A stretch of 64,000 nt of DNA from Phycisphaerae bacterium (GCA_012729395.1 JAAYDF010000244.1:16511-80510), one strand, 5' to 3'. Numbered from the stretch's first letter, positions 54,339-63,758 are shown. The notes: generated by a model not told the origin, from the letters alone. Program-made: numbers and translations.

Positions 54339-54836
54339 TCACACCTGGACGAACTTCTCCTTCTTGACTCCACAGATCGGACAGGTATCCGGCGGCTGGC
54401 CCAATTCGATGTGTCCGCAGACGGGGCACAAGTAGAAGGCGGTTTCGGTCAGATCTTTGCCCTGCTGGGCGGCAGCCAAGGCCATCTGATACAGTTTGGC
54501 GTGGACGGCCTCCGCCTTGACCGCGAAGTTGAACATGCGTTGGGCGCGGTGCTTGTCGGCTTCCGCCTGTCGGAGCATGGGCGGATACATCTCGGTGTAC
54601 TCATACGTCTCGCCGGCGATCGCCGTCTTGAGATTTTCGACGGTCGATTGGATGGCGCCCATGGCGGCCAAGTGGCCGTGGGCGTGGATGGTTTCCGCTT
54701 CAGCCGCGGTGCGGAACAAGCGGGCGATATTGGGCAAGCCGTCCTGCTCGGCTTGTGTGGCAAACGCCAGGTACTTGCGGCTCGCTTGACTTTCACCGGC
54801 GAAAGCGTCCTTCAGGTTCTGATCTGTGGTTGCCAT
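54339..54836 (-). CDS. rbr: Rubrerythrin
   Basis: Non-heme diiron peroxidase protecting anaerobes from hydrogen peroxide. 165 residues with the ferritin-like four-helix part (NLKDAFAGESQASRKYLAFA; EAETIHAHGHLAAMG; ETYEYTEMYPPMLRQAE; KAEAVHAKLYQMALAA, carrying the Glu and His ligands) and a C-terminal rubredoxin site (YLCPVCGHIELGQPPDTCPICG). AGGAG precedes ATG 54836. Typical size is 140-200. Consistent with an anaerobic or microaerobic lifestyle. Confidence 0.95.
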   Translation of the reverse strand: MATTDQNLKDAFAGESQASRKYLAFATQAEQDGLPNIARLFRTAAEAETIHAHGHLAAMGAIQSTVENLKTAIAGETYEYTEMYPPMLRQAEADKHRAQRMFNFAVKAEAVHAKLYQMALAAAQQGKDLTETAFYLCPVCGHIELGQPPDTCPICGVKKEKFVQV

Positions 54837-54887
54837 ATGCTGTTTCTCCTGTCTGTCGAGACGGTTTCGGTTTTCACTCCCACGACG

Positions 54888-55796
54888 TTAAGCTCGCGAA
54901 GACGCGAGTTTCTCGCTTGACTGCTGGCCGTAGCCTTCGAGATGAATGGATCCGTTGGGGTGCAGAGTCATCAGACCATACGCATTGCCATCCCTCTCGA
55001 CCATGGCCGCCAGTGTGCAGTAGTGTATCCCGTTGATCTCTTTGAGATCATTGCGGTGATAATGGCCCTGGAATACGGCCAGAACCTTGCCTGATGTCTC
55101 CAAGCACTGGCGGACCTCGGCCTGGGACTTGATCCCGTAGTCATTCTGCACATCCAGCCGCTGGTGCACGAAGACGACGGTAGGATAGCTGGTTGCCCTC
55201 AGGTCGGCGGTGAGCCACTCGATCTGGGCGGGCGGGATGTCGGAGTCGGTCCACTTGAAGTTCTTGTTGCCGTAGGGTTCGCCGTCCTGCCTGAAACATG
55301 CGTCCAGGATGATGAAATGGAAGCCCGCGCGGTCGAATGAGTAACAGGAGCGGGATGCGTTGAATACCGCGAGACACTGCTCCTTGGTCAGGCTGTAAAC
55401 GCAATGGTTGCCGAGGACGTGGTGTCGTGGGCAGCATGCCTGGGCGAATACGCTCTCGATTCGGCGCAGGTATCCGAGTTCCTCCTCGACCGTAAGGGCG
55501 TCATCGATGAAATCACCGAGTTCAACGACGAAGTCGGTCTGTGCCTCGTTGAAGCGTGCGACCGCAGAAGACAGCTTGTCGAGGCTCTCGCGATAGTCAC
55601 GACTGCCGGCCGCGGGCTTGTCCGCGTAATGGACGTCGGTGACGAGTCCGATCCGTAAGGGGGACCGGGACTGGGGGTTGTGGAGATCAGAGCATCCTGG
55701 GAGGGTCAGGCTGGCACCGGCAGCGAGCAGCGAAGTGTGGCGCAGGACATCGCGCCTGGTCAACCTTGCCGTACTTGCCTTGCGTGTATGGTCCAT
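54888..55796 (-). CDS. Tat lipoprotein metallophosphoesterase
   Basis: Calcineurin-like phosphoesterase anchored outside the cytoplasmic membrane. Leader TRRDVLRHTSLLAAGASLTL ends in the lipobox LPGC, a Tat-type lipoprotein signal. Metal-binding motifs: GLVTDVHYAD (D-x-H), VVELGDFIDDA (GD), VLGNHCVY (GNH), and FQGHYHRND (GHxH). 302 residues. GGAG lies 8 nt before ATG 55796. Substrate unknown. Convergent with nothing; next gene upstream is 250 nt away. Confidence 0.88.
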   Translation of the reverse strand: MDHTRKASTARLTRRDVLRHTSLLAAGASLTLPGCSDLHNPQSRSPLRIGLVTDVHYADKPAAGSRDYRESLDKLSSAVARFNEAQTDFVVELGDFIDDALTVEEELGYLRRIESVFAQACCPRHHVLGNHCVYSLTKEQCLAVFNASRSCYSFDRAGFHFIILDACFRQDGEPYGNKNFKWTDSDIPPAQIEWLTADLRATSYPTVVFVHQRLDVQNDYGIKSQAEVRQCLETSGKVLAVFQGHYHRNDLKEINGIHYCTLAAMVERDGNAYGLMTLHPNGSIHLEGYGQQSSEKLASSRA

Positions 55797-56051
55797 TCAT
55801 GCTCTCCGAGTTCACGCGGGGCGGACATTTCCATCCATTATAGTAGTGTGGTTTGGGCTGTACATGGCATGCCGCTCATGGATCTGCCGTGCTTGTCGTT
55901 GGCTGATATTTCCACGCAGTCAGGCGGTCAACGCCATGCCCCAGCGGCGCGGCTGTGACGGCAACGCGCCCGCCGGCTTGTTTGGGCATGTGGCACTGCC
56001 GGGTGTGGTGCCATGCGCTGGGGCATACGGACTTGCCGGATGGCTGAAGCA

Positions 56052-57182
56052 TCACATGCAGACATAGTCTCTGATCCATTCCCGGCTGCGGTCGATGACC
56101 ATGCCCGTACTCGCGCAACCGAAGCATCGGCAGGCCTCGGGGCCTCGCGGCAGGCGCCAGGGCTGGTGCCTGGTTTTGGAGTCGCCGAGCAGCGGGTCCG
56201 TGTGGCTGAAATCGCGGTCGCCGGCCAGGAACCTGCGGGCGGCTTGCAGTAGCGGCTGGTCCTTGGTCAGGTCGTTACCGGGTGCGAACGCGTTGGGCAG
56301 GCCGAAGGTATCGGTGAAAGTGTTCGGACACAGTTTGCGGTCTCCGTCGCATGCGATGGACCAGGTGGTGTACAGCCAGAAGCAGCGATGCCGCCTGAAA
56401 TCGACGGCCTTGCGTTCTTTGAGCACATCGGGGTCCACCATCTTGCAGGTAAGGCGATCCGCACCCAGGTTCCGGACAAGGGGCGGCATTCGGTCGGCGA
56501 GGTGGCGATTGTGATCGAATCCCAGGAACTGGATGTCAATCAGCGGTGTGACGCTGCCGCAAGCCCGTTTGGCCGCCACGACCTCGCGCACATGTTCGCA
56601 GGTCAGGTGGAAATCACCGCCGACGCGGTACTTTGCGTAGGTTTCCGCGTCGGGTCCGTCGATAGACACGATCAGATGATCCAGTCCGGACTCCACGAGT
56701 TCACGGGCTTGCCCGGGTTTAAGCGTGTTGGGTCCGAGGTGACTGCTGAGGGCGACAGCCGATCCCGCTTCGTGCACGGTGCGGATGAGTTCGCAGATGT
56801 GGGGATGCAAGAGCGGTTCTCCCAAGCCGTCCAGCCGCGTCAGGCACAGATACGGCGCGATCTGCTTGAGCACGCGTTGAAGGTTGTTGACGTCGAGCAG
56901 GCCGGCCGGTCGCGGGTTGATGCCCAGCCCGGTTGAGCAACCGGGGCATCGGAGGTTGCAGCGGTTGATCGGCTCGATGCGCAACATGTAGGGTTTGCTG
57001 GAAGGGCAGGCCCGGCCGGCGATCATCTCCGCGTGAGCCAGCAGGAGGTTGGTGAACTTACGTGGTGTCATGTAGGGCACGAACAGATGCCAGTAGCGAT
57101 TGAAGTTGTTGAGGACCTTGCCGGGTCGGCCGTGCCAGCGGTTTCGTTGAGCGAATCGATAGACGGATGTGCGGGGACTCAT
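56052..57182 (-). CDS. Radical SAM protein B (with SPASM-like C-terminus)
   Basis: 376 residues from ATG 57182, which overlaps the preceding gene as ATGA and has GAGGAGGG 5-6 nt upstream (an open frame to 57482 is a shadow). The cluster motif is EPINRCNLRCPGCSTGLG, followed by TRLDGLGEPLLHPHICELIR and LDHLIVSIDGPDAETYAKYR; a Cys-rich C-terminal part (ACDGDRKLCPNTFTD, then EACRCFGCASTGMV) suggests extra Fe-S ligands. Function unknown. Tandem with radical SAM protein A. Confidence 0.85.
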   Translation of the reverse strand: MSPRTSVYRFAQRNRWHGRPGKVLNNFNRYWHLFVPYMTPRKFTNLLLAHAEMIAGRACPSSKPYMLRIEPINRCNLRCPGCSTGLGINPRPAGLLDVNNLQRVLKQIAPYLCLTRLDGLGEPLLHPHICELIRTVHEAGSAVALSSHLGPNTLKPGQARELVESGLDHLIVSIDGPDAETYAKYRVGGDFHLTCEHVREVVAAKRACGSVTPLIDIQFLGFDHNRHLADRMPPLVRNLGADRLTCKMVDPDVLKERKAVDFRRHRCFWLYTTWSIACDGDRKLCPNTFTDTFGLPNAFAPGNDLTKDQPLLQAARRFLAGDRDFSHTDPLLGDSKTRHQPWRLPRGPEACRCFGCASTGMVIDRSREWIRDYVCM

Positions 57183-58504
57183 GGGATCCCTCCTCGAGCC
57201 AAGGAGTGGCGTGGTTTTTCGCAACAAGCGGATGGATTGGCGTGCTCGGCAAGCGGGGGGCATGGGGCGGGTGGGTGGTCGGCGCGGGGCGTTGAAGACT
57301 GTGCCGAAGGAGGTGGTATGCTGTCGGCATAGGTGCCGGCCCACCGCAAGCGCCTCAGGTCGAACAATCGCTGACATGCGCTGCAGAAGTTCGTATGGTG
57401 CCCGGGTTGGGTCGAAGCCGCCAGGGGGTTCGAAACCGTACTGCGCACCTGCTGGTAGGCGTGGCTGTTCCACACCGCCCATACGCTGCTGTCGAAGACA
57501 TTACCCAGGACGCGACACGCGTCGTGGTTCGTGGTGTATTGGCTGGCACTGCGATGCTCGCAACAAGGGATCACATCGCCGTTGTACTTGATGAGCATGG
57601 TGAAAAAAGGCCAGAAACACATGGGCAGCCAGCCGGGCCGGCGCGCATTGACGACTTCGAAATTCTCAGGCTCGGCATCGCTGTAGTTGTATGGGTTGCC
57701 GGGCAGGACGGTGAACTGGTCGACGCCCAGGTTGTGGCAGAGTCGTCGTGCCCGCGGCAGTTCGTGGCTGTTGTGGTTGAACAGCAGATACTGCACCTCG
57801 ATGTGTGGATGGCGAAGGTGCAGTTCTCGGCGCACTTGGCAGGCGGTCCGCAGGTTATCCAGGACACGATCGATCTTGCCTCCGCTGCGGGTACGGTCAT
57901 AGACCGACTGGGTCAAGCCGTCGATGCACACCGACAGATGAGTCAGTCCGCTGGTCAACAGATCCTTGATGCGCCTGTGCTCCATGTGGAAGCTGAAGTT
58001 CGTGCTGATGTGCGTGTTGATGCCGGCGCAGGAGGCGATGCGGCATAATGTGTCCAGTTCCGGATGCATCAGCGGGTCGCCGAGGAAATGCAGTGTCAGA
58101 GCGTGGACTCTCCCCCGGATTTCGTCGACGATTTGCTGGAACCGGGCGACGGACATGCGTTGCGAGGCGTGGAAGTGTTGCCGGGCGAGAATGGGGTTGC
58201 CGCGAGGCTCGGCGTGTATGCAGACGCTGCAGTGCAGGTTGCACAGCGGGGTGGTGTCGATCTTGATGACCAGCGGCCAGCCGCGTACGACCCGGCGTGC
58301 GGTCAGAAAATCAGCAAGGCAGCCGGCCAGATTGCGCCAGTCGGTGACGGTCATGCCCTCGAAGATCCAGGCTTGGCGCCGGCGACTCTCCCACAGACCT
58401 TGCCAGATGCAGAAGGACCGTGTGGAGCGGACCCAATGCTGGAATCTGGCGGATAAGCGGATGCTGGCCGGCACAGGTTCGATGGTGCTGGAGTCCAGAC
58501 TCAT
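57179..58504 (-). CDS. Radical SAM protein A
   Basis: 441 residues with IDTTPLCNLHCSVCIHAEPR (CxxxCxxC), LHFLGDPLMHPELDTLCRIA, ISTNFSFH, LTHLSVCIDGLTQSVYDRTR, VLPGNPYNYSD and a C-terminal Cys cluster (GDVIPCCEHRSASQY; HHTNFCSACQRLFDLRRL) of the SPASM/twitch type, then a proline-rich tail. It resembles enzymes that modify peptides or other small ligands, but no family member was identified. The stop overlaps protein B. The upstream 339 bp hold a candidate promoter. Confidence 0.85.
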   Translation of the reverse strand: MSLDSSTIEPVPASIRLSARFQHWVRSTRSFCIWQGLWESRRRQAWIFEGMTVTDWRNLAGCLADFLTARRVVRGWPLVIKIDTTPLCNLHCSVCIHAEPRGNPILARQHFHASQRMSVARFQQIVDEIRGRVHALTLHFLGDPLMHPELDTLCRIASCAGINTHISTNFSFHMEHRRIKDLLTSGLTHLSVCIDGLTQSVYDRTRSGGKIDRVLDNLRTACQVRRELHLRHPHIEVQYLLFNHNSHELPRARRLCHNLGVDQFTVLPGNPYNYSDAEPENFEVVNARRPGWLPMCFWPFFTMLIKYNGDVIPCCEHRSASQYTTNHDACRVLGNVFDSSVWAVWNSHAYQQVRSTVSNPLAASTQPGHHTNFCSACQRLFDLRRLRWAGTYADSIPPPSAQSSTPRADHPPAPCPPLAEHANPSACCEKPRHSLARGGIP

Positions 58505-58843
58505 GATTTCGAACCTACGCTTGCCTTGCGGGTTTGCTCAGAACAACGCAGGCAGGCAAGGCGAGCCGCGTCTGCCGGGATGTCTGCGGTCATCATCGCG
58601 TCCATACGTCCGCGGATGTGCAGGATCCGCACGCACTGGGGCAGGCGAACATCAGTGCTTCAGGTGAATCCACGCAGCCAGTGTATGTGCCTGTCTTTCG
58701 GCTGGGTGGTGAGCGAATCGGCTCGCTCAATACGCCGCTGTTTCTTCGCCAGCGTGTACAGTATAGCTTCGAGAATGTCACATTCAAGCCGACGGCGCGC
58801 AAATCGGGCTTTCTGTCTGCGTCACGGAGCTACAGAGTGATTG
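58505..58843. other. Upstream region of the radical SAM pair
   Basis: About 339 bases. Holds a candidate leftward promoter (58760-58787) and a 69-codon leftward frame (58593-58802) that ends in a Cys-rich stretch (FACPSACGSCTSADVWTR); the latter lacks a ribosome site and was not called as a gene, but see findings. Confidence 0.35.
58760..58787 (-). promoter_or_regulatory. Candidate promoter of the radical SAM pair
   Basis: Minus strand TTGAAT (58782-58787), 16-bp spacer, TATACT (58760-58765). A start near 58753 would leave a 250-nt untranslated leader before ATG 58504. Confidence 0.45.
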
Positions 58844-60706
58844 TCACGGGAAAGCGCCCGCGGGCTTGTCTCGGCCGGCCAGTGTGCGCGCGGGACTGTC
58901 TGCGGTGAGCCGGTAGTCGCGTTGGGCCGCGCTAGTGAACTTGGGGTCGGCCAGGACGGCGTGAAGGTCGAAGCCGCGAGATCGCAGGAAGGCGGGGAAG
59001 CCTTCCGCGTCGAGGGTCTCTTTGCCCCAAAGCCCCCATACGCCGCAGGGCTGGAACCAGCAGTTGTGCTCCATGGTCAAGGCATCGGTCCAGTCCCGTC
59101 CGTGAAGGCGCATGAGGCTGTCCGTCGCGTTGAAGAAGACATTGCCGCGAACCACCATATGAGTAGTAGCGGCGGTATTGTCGTAGAACATGAGATGGCG
59201 GCCGTTGGGGTCGGGGCGCTGGTTGTGGCCCCATCCGCACCCGGCATCGACGCAGGTGTTGTGTTCGAAGAGGATGTTGTGCGTTCGGCTGTCCGGGCCG
59301 CGATTCCAGTACTCGAAGGAATACTCACTGTTCCAGATGACATTGCGGCGATAGGTGATGTTCTCCTGGACATTGGTCCCGCTGCCCTGGTTGGTCAGTG
59401 CGGCATCGTAGATCTCCCAGATGCGACAGTCCTCCACGAGGCAATCGCGAGCGTCGGACCAGAACTCGATTCCATTCCCAAAGCGGACGGGCTTGCCATC
59501 CGGCCGGGTCATTTGATGGCCTCCGCCGATGAAGGAAAGGTCACAGCCGCGAACCGTGATGTGATGGGTACTTCCACCGCCGATGCCGTGGGCCGCGCCG
59601 TAGCGGAGGTCGAGATTCTCGTAGGTCACATAGCCGCGTCCGCTCTGGTCGATGATGTGCCGTCGCAATGCCAGCTCGATGCTCCGGTGGCGTGTGGCTG
59701 GGTTGGCGTCCGAGCGAAGCTTCACCTGCCATAGCTGGGCATCGTACAGGTAATCCCCGTCGCGGAGCAGCTCGGCCTCGCTCCACTTCTTCACGCCAGT
59801 GGACGCGCCGTGGTCGAAGATGATGTTGCCCACATCCACGGACAGGGGGGAGGTCTGGCTGCAGCGAGCCTTCGTGATGCGCCCGGGTTTCAGCACTACG
59901 GTTGCACCCGCGGGTATCACGCCGCCGAGGAAGATCGTGATCCGTGCGTCGTCGGCATCTTGTTGGGCATGAAAGCGAACGGTGTGCTCGTTCCAGTCCG
60001 TGCCGATGGCGGTGGGTGGAGTCTCGGTCGCGGCGTATCGCGTCCAGGGCGTGGTGCTTCTCATCAAAGAAACGGAGGCCGGCGTGAATGGCTGATCCGC
60101 TTTGGCCTGAAAGGTGAGGAGGTAACATGCGCCTGCCTGCACGGCGAGTCCGCGAATGGAGAGTTGCAGGTGGTTGGCGCGCGTTCCGGGCTTGCGGCAC
60201 GATAGGCGAAGGGCGGTATCCGCATGGGGTGCCTGCTTGTCGCGGGTGAGGGTGCAGGCCGCGCCGGCCTCCTGATGAAGCTCCCAGCGGTCCGGCGGCA
60301 ATGCGGTTGGAGTGTCGACGGGCTCGAATCGCAAAGGCAGCGTTTCCCAGAGATGCTCGCCGGCGGGTCTCCAATTCTCGGGGCGATCGGCGGCTGCCGA
60401 TCCCAAGAGGATGGGTTTGTCCCCTTCCCCAAAGGCCCCGTAGGTGATCGCCCCGTTGGCGTTTCCGCTTTGCGGGATGAGTTGCCCTCGCCAGGTCTGG
60501 CCACGACGGAAAAGTACCCGGTCGCCTGGGGCTAAAGAAGCCCGGTTCACCTTGTCCAAGGACCGCCACGCGCTGTGCGGCGTGAGCCCGTCGGCCGCAT
60601 CGTCGCCGTGTGTCGCGTCCACGTGGAAGGTGTGAACCGGGGCGGCGGTTGCGGGCAAGACCATCGTCAGTAGAACACCCGTGATTATGATGAACGCAGT
60701 TTTCAT
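58844..60706 (-). CDS. Secreted right-handed beta-helix protein with CBM-like insert
   Basis: 620 residues. Signal MKTAFIIITGVLLTMVLP, then FHVDATHGDDAADGLTPHSA and a GQTWRGQLIPQSGNANGAIT strand typical of DUF1565/right-handed beta-helix surface proteins. Residues about 140-270 form a CBM4/9-like domain (CRKPGTRANHLQLSIRGLAV; WTRYAATETPPTAIGTDWNE; ATVVLKPGRI). The C-terminal half is a parallel beta-helix (HHITVRGCDLSFIGGGHQMT, CLVEDCRIWEIYDAALTNQG, THNILFEHNTCVDAGCGW). Likely binds or cleaves polysaccharide outside the cell; enzyme residues not identified. GGGGGA precedes ATG 60706. Confidence 0.78.
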   Translation of the reverse strand: MKTAFIIITGVLLTMVLPATAAPVHTFHVDATHGDDAADGLTPHSAWRSLDKVNRASLAPGDRVLFRRGQTWRGQLIPQSGNANGAITYGAFGEGDKPILLGSAAADRPENWRPAGEHLWETLPLRFEPVDTPTALPPDRWELHQEAGAACTLTRDKQAPHADTALRLSCRKPGTRANHLQLSIRGLAVQAGACYLLTFQAKADQPFTPASVSLMRSTTPWTRYAATETPPTAIGTDWNEHTVRFHAQQDADDARITIFLGGVIPAGATVVLKPGRITKARCSQTSPLSVDVGNIIFDHGASTGVKKWSEAELLRDGDYLYDAQLWQVKLRSDANPATRHRSIELALRRHIIDQSGRGYVTYENLDLRYGAAHGIGGGSTHHITVRGCDLSFIGGGHQMTRPDGKPVRFGNGIEFWSDARDCLVEDCRIWEIYDAALTNQGSGTNVQENITYRRNVIWNSEYSFEYWNRGPDSRTHNILFEHNTCVDAGCGWGHNQRPDPNGRHLMFYDNTAATTHMVVRGNVFFNATDSLMRLHGRDWTDALTMEHNCWFQPCGVWGLWGKETLDAEGFPAFLRSRGFDLHAVLADPKFTSAAQRDYRLTADSPARTLAGRDKPAGAFP

Positions 60707-60759
60707 CGCGGTCCCCCTTAAGGCATACGTACCCGACGCACCGAACGCCTGTCCATTCT

Positions 60760-60945
60760 CTACAGCATGAGGTCAAAGGGCGTCGCGTCAAGCGCGATTC
60801 CCCGCTCGACGGTCTGGGGCTTCTTCTCGATATGCGGCAGGATCCTTTCGGCTTGCCCGATCGCGGCCCGCACGTCACCGTGAGGCTGCAAGCCCATGGT
60901 ACGTGACGGACCGCAAGGAGTTGCCTCGGCCCCGTGCCCGAGCAC
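60760..60945 (-). pseudogene. Possible gene remnant (C-terminal segment)
   Basis: A GTG-started frame of 61 codons whose last part (MGLQPHGDVRAAIGQAERIL, then ERGIALDATPFDLML) looks coding, with regular hydrophobic and charged spacing. No ribosome site and no family recognised. It could be the tail of a lost gene between the two secreted-protein genes. Confidence 0.2.
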
Positions 60946-60990
60946 GCGGATTCTGCCGCCGACCCCAAGCAGCGGTTGCTTGCCCGTCCA

Positions 60991-63174
60991 TCAATCGCCT
61001 GGCGCGGTCCATGGTCCGCCGGTGTTGATCGCCATGTCGTCTTGAACGCGGGCCATATGTCGCGCGATCCGGGTGTCGGCGGTCAGGTCCCAGAAGTCCG
61101 TATCCATCAGCCGCATGGCCAGAGCGGCGGTGATCCATGCGTGTCCCCAGCCGGCCTCCAGACACCAGGCTCCCCATCCTTCGTCGCCCGAACTGGCCCA
61201 GAACTCCCAACGGCGGAAGTCGAAGGCCCGGAACCAGCCGCCGTTGAGGTACGGCCAGCGCGGGCTGCGAATCTGAATGCGGCACAGGTAGTCGGTCAGC
61301 CGGTCCTCGGCCTCTTTGATCCTCGGGTCACGTGTGGCCGTGAACGCCTCCCGCAACGACCATAACGCGAAACCCGTCTCGTAGAGCTGGTCGCTGGCCG
61401 GGTCGCCGTTCTCCTGGATCAAAGGCACCTCGCGCGTGCCGTACTCGGCGTTGGAGGTCGGGGCCAGAAAATGCCCGCTACCGCTTGTTCCAAGGATGAT
61501 CGCGATGGCTCCGGAGGAGTCTTGATGGGCGAGCAAGTCATCGATCATGCTTCTGAGCCAGCCCCGGTGCTCGGGCGTATCCTCGATGCGCACCAGCCAG
61601 GCCAGCGGCAGGATCATGCGAGCCCGTTCGAGGTTGTTTCGCCACAGCCAGCGGTCGGGGTAGGCCTCCATGGTCAGGGCGATCGCCGACCGGGCCTTGT
61701 CGAAGAACTCGCGATGGCCGGTGCGGGCATAGGCCCAGAGGTAGCAGGCCCACAGGGCGGACTCGAAGTGCGGCGAGGGGTTCACGCGCGGCGTATCGTG
61801 GAAATGCCGCCAGCCGTGCTGTTCGAGTTGCGGAACGTCGATGCGGTCGCCGCGGAAGCCCTGTGGGCCGGTGGTACGCAGGTTGGCGAGCAGGGCCTGC
61901 AGCACGGGCTCGTCCCAGCGGTCGTTGTCCAGACAGGCGGCGGCGGCCAGCGTGGCCAGGATGGCCCGGGCGTTGTCGTCACCGTAGGTGGCTACCAGCC
62001 AGGCGGGCGCCACCTCGCCCCATGCGATGAACCCGAACGCCGGGTGGGTCGGCCGGCTGCGCTGGCCGTGCCGGGCACGCGCGGTCACGAAGGTGTAGTC
62101 GAGCAGGTTGGCTGCCACCTCGCCGCTGCGTGCCTCCTTGTGCAGCGCCCAATCGAAGGCGAAGCACATGGCCGACTCCGTGTTGCAGTCGTTGCGGATC
62201 ACCGTGCGCCGACGTTGGCTGCCGTCCGGCTGAATGGCCGACTCGTACCCCTCCAGGATACCGCAGGAGCCGTCGCCGATGGGTGTGTCCGCCGCCGGCG
62301 CGGGTATCGTCCAGACGGAATCGAGCAGTAGCCGGTGAATCTCCGCCTCCTGCGCGGGGTGGATCAGCAGTTTGCCGTCGATCAGCCAGCGCACGGCAGC
62401 CTTGAAGGTATGCCGCTCAACGTCAGTGGGCAGCGGCTCGTCACGGCTCAGTGCCGGCCGCAGGGCGGGTACAAAGTCGAGCGAGTGTGCTTCACCTGGC
62501 ACCAGGGTGGCCAGGATTCGATTCCATAGAGCGATCCAGTCGGCGGCGGGGCCGTAACGCCCGGTGACGAAACGGCTCAACGCGGTAGCCGCGACGGTCA
62601 CCCGCCGCCCCGGCAGATCGAAGAGCATCGGGAAGGCGGGCTCCGGTAATCCAAAGACCGCGCGGTCATAGCCCGCCACCCGCCCCAGCACCAATTGCGG
62701 ATCGCTGGCCTGCACGGGCACGAACCGGCAACCGTGCGGCGCCAGGATGCGCAGCTTCGGCAACTGCGGGGCGAACGCGTCCGACGCTACGACCATCCGC
62801 TCCCACACCGCCTGTCGCGGCTCGCCCAGCTCGATGCCCGGCAGACGCGCGGGATACTCGATGTACAGACGGAGCTGCTTGCCCGCGGCTCGCTCAAGAA
62901 GATCATCCGCCACTTGCGTAGCCCGCTCGGGGTACCCGTCGGCCAGGATCATCACCGTGCCGCCCGCCGGCGCCGCCGCGATCGCCGCCTCCGCCGAGTC
63001 GTAACGCGGCCAGGAACGCCCCGCACGCCTCAATGCCGCATACAGATCATTGTCCGCCGGACACGCCAGAGTCACCGGTGCCCCCGATGGCGGTGACAAC
63101 TGTGCACCCGCGAGGACCGGAACCAACACGCCCAAGGTCACCCCGCTCAGTAAGCTCACGCATGCTCGTTGCAT
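60991..63174 (-). CDS. Large secreted protein of unknown function
   Basis: 727 residues from ATG 63174 (GAGGAG 8 nt upstream; the open frame to 63303 is a shadow). A signal peptide (SLLSGVTLGVLVPVLAGAQL) precedes a mature N-terminal ThuA-like or Rossmann-like part (APAGGTVMILADGYPERATQ), then a long helical region with repeated W/A/H-rich motifs (DCNTESAMCFAFDWALHKEA; ESALWACYLWAYARTGHREF; DQLYETGFALWSLREAFTAT; GDEGWGAWCLEAGWGHAWIT) resembling (alpha/alpha)6 glycoside-hydrolase or lyase barrels. Probably acts on a polysaccharide, inferred from neighbours and fold. Not a recognised family. Confidence 0.7.
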   Translation of the reverse strand: MQRACVSLLSGVTLGVLVPVLAGAQLSPPSGAPVTLACPADNDLYAALRRAGRSWPRYDSAEAAIAAAPAGGTVMILADGYPERATQVADDLLERAAGKQLRLYIEYPARLPGIELGEPRQAVWERMVVASDAFAPQLPKLRILAPHGCRFVPVQASDPQLVLGRVAGYDRAVFGLPEPAFPMLFDLPGRRVTVAATALSRFVTGRYGPAADWIALWNRILATLVPGEAHSLDFVPALRPALSRDEPLPTDVERHTFKAAVRWLIDGKLLIHPAQEAEIHRLLLDSVWTIPAPAADTPIGDGSCGILEGYESAIQPDGSQRRRTVIRNDCNTESAMCFAFDWALHKEARSGEVAANLLDYTFVTARARHGQRSRPTHPAFGFIAWGEVAPAWLVATYGDDNARAILATLAAAACLDNDRWDEPVLQALLANLRTTGPQGFRGDRIDVPQLEQHGWRHFHDTPRVNPSPHFESALWACYLWAYARTGHREFFDKARSAIALTMEAYPDRWLWRNNLERARMILPLAWLVRIEDTPEHRGWLRSMIDDLLAHQDSSGAIAIILGTSGSGHFLAPTSNAEYGTREVPLIQENGDPASDQLYETGFALWSLREAFTATRDPRIKEAEDRLTDYLCRIQIRSPRWPYLNGGWFRAFDFRRWEFWASSGDEGWGAWCLEAGWGHAWITAALAMRLMDTDFWDLTADTRIARHMARVQDDMAINTGGPWTAPGD

Positions 63175-63344
63175 TGTCCTTCTCCTCACACAGCAGGCGG
63201 GTAAAACCGCGTGTCTGTTCGGCGTCCAGGGATTGGCTCTTCCGTGCCCTCGCGAGGGCTTTCCATGCGGGTCACTCACGCGAAAGCATTGCGATACCAT
63301 CACTCGAAAGAAACTTCAAGGCACCGTCGTGCCTATCCCACTCC

Positions 63345-63612
63345 CCCCGTAGCGGTCGCCCCCGGACTTCGGCGAGCTCGCTTCGTCTGAGCTCAGCGTC
63401 GAAGACAGCCGAGCCGTGGCGACCGGGGCGTTCGTCGCGTGATCAACGAGCGCCAAGCACCAACGAGCCCCAAGCGCAAGCGCGGGGATGTGGAGCGTCA
63501 GCGACGTACTCAAAACCCCGACTCGCCATCGCGGGGGTTGGAGCCGTCCTGTCGGGCCCAAGGACGACAAACAGAGCCGCGACCGTTAGGGAGCGGTTCC
63601 GGTATGGCCAGG
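63345..63612. repeat. Direct repeat copy A
   Basis: Starts CCCCGTAGCGGTCGCC, includes CGACCGGGGCGTTCGTCGCG, CAACGAGCCCCAAGCGCAAG, GGAGCGTCAGCGACGTACTC, AAAACCCCGACTCGCCATCG and ends GAGCGGTTCCGGTATGGCCA. The middle is the 22.9-kb family; the end is the 15.36-kb family. Copy B repeats the same order at 63759. Confidence 0.88.
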
Positions 63613-63758
63613 AAGTGGTTCCAGCAGAGGGGGCGGCAATGGAGCATCAGCTCCGCGAGGGATCGGCAGTTCCGACAGGTGGGGCGGCAGTTCGGGTAGG
63701 GGATGGAGAATCTGGGCAACGAAGAACCGCTTCCTTACGGTCGCGGCTCTGATGGGCG

